From: Methanosarcina sp. UBA5
GTDB lineage: Archaea; Halobacteriota; Methanosarcinia; Methanosarcinales; Methanosarcinaceae
Direction: 5' to 3'
DNA: 22,011 nucleotides
Assembly (NCBI RefSeq): GCF_002505485.1
Contig: NZ_DAVG01000061.1
Location: 5,959-27,969, forward strand
Position 1 is the stretch's first letter, and each line of letters opens with the position of its first letter. Position numbers and translations under genes: made by a program. Below the pieces are notes generated by a model. It worked only from the letters and a program-made list of their open reading frames with translations, searched no databases and was not told the origin of the DNA. Shown piece after piece: positions 21,778-22,011 of the stretch.

Positions 21778-22011
21778 ATAATGTAATAAGAGTAGCCTGG
21801 GTCATAAGATTTCTCGCTATTTTAGTTCTGATAGTTTCTGATATCTTAGTTTCCTGAAATCTTAGTTTCCTGAAATCTTTTTTATTTGCTCTGGTTATTT
21901 TCAGTTTCGTAGCTCTGTTAAATAAATCAGAATTACAGCCTGTCTTTTTCAAACTATCTGCCGTATTATTCAGGGCATTGCGACCCAGGACACTCACGGA
22001 TATACTGCATA
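21778..22011. other. Right-end gap with a 16-bp tandem repeat
   Basis: CTTAGTTTCCTGAAAT occurs twice in tandem (21845-21860 and 21861-21876), followed by a T run. A 75-codon minus-strand frame (21997-21770) crosses this repeat, starts with GTG without a ribosome site, overlaps the permease start and has no recognisable motif, so it is not annotated. Nothing else is evident. Confidence 0.4.

Noticed and set aside
21770..21997. Minus-strand 75-codon frame at the right end
   Set aside because: It has a GTG start without a ribosome site, crosses a 16-bp tandem repeat, overlaps the permease start and has no family-like pattern.

Overview
The window reads as chromosomal DNA of a methanogenic archaeon of the genus Methanosarcina. 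The reasons are an archaeal-type isoleucyl-tRNA synthetase, an MptE-like enzyme of methanopterin synthesis, an archaeal class I aldolase, an archaeal-type phosphoglucosamine mutase, a DUF2769 protein, AT-rich intergenic DNA with TATA boxes and GGAG-type ribosome binding sites, and long gaps between mostly single-gene units. The species assignment is inference. I see no rRNA, tRNA, CRISPR array or intact mobile element.

Left part (1-8750). A leader with a promoter and a strong ribosome binding site points out of the window at the left edge. Then come mptE and ileS on the minus strand, probably one transcript driven by a TATA box near 4675. After about 1 kb of AT-rich DNA lies a plus-strand gene for a small secreted or lipid-anchored protein made of Cys-Lys-Thr/Ser triplets. 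It is followed by a 65-residue Sm-like small protein and a DUF7544-like multi-pass membrane protein, both on the minus strand. A decayed transposase fragment sits at 8256-8503.

Middle part (8750-15430). On the minus strand are a CNNM/CorC-type membrane protein with CBS domains and a membrane-bound M48 protease, the latter with a small ORF abutting its stop codon. glmM (sugar activation for envelope and exopolysaccharide synthesis) is on the plus strand behind three tandem 25-bp repeats. Convergent to it is a class I fructose-bisphosphate aldolase gene that is broken by a one-base frameshift and a nonsense codon. A DUF488 protein, a start-less C-terminal gene fragment and a DUF2769 cysteine-rich protein follow on the minus strand.

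Right part (15430-22011). ppsA (PEP synthase) and gpmI (phosphoglycerate mutase) lie in tandem on the plus strand, so three steps of gluconeogenesis (ppsA, gpmI, the aldolase) plus sugar-phosphate conversion (glmM) are encoded within 8 kb. A motif TGTTGTRA occurs four times in alternating orientation just upstream of the gpmI TATA box and again as an inverted pair upstream of the aldolase. It is a candidate operator for this pathway. A second small secreted protein, whose leader resembles that of the Cys-rich protein, and an AI-2E-family permease end the window.

The most interesting points are the TGTTGTRA sites, the Cys-Lys triplet-repeat exported protein with paired palindromes in front of it, the broken aldolase, and several small or fragmentary genes too short for usual gene finders.
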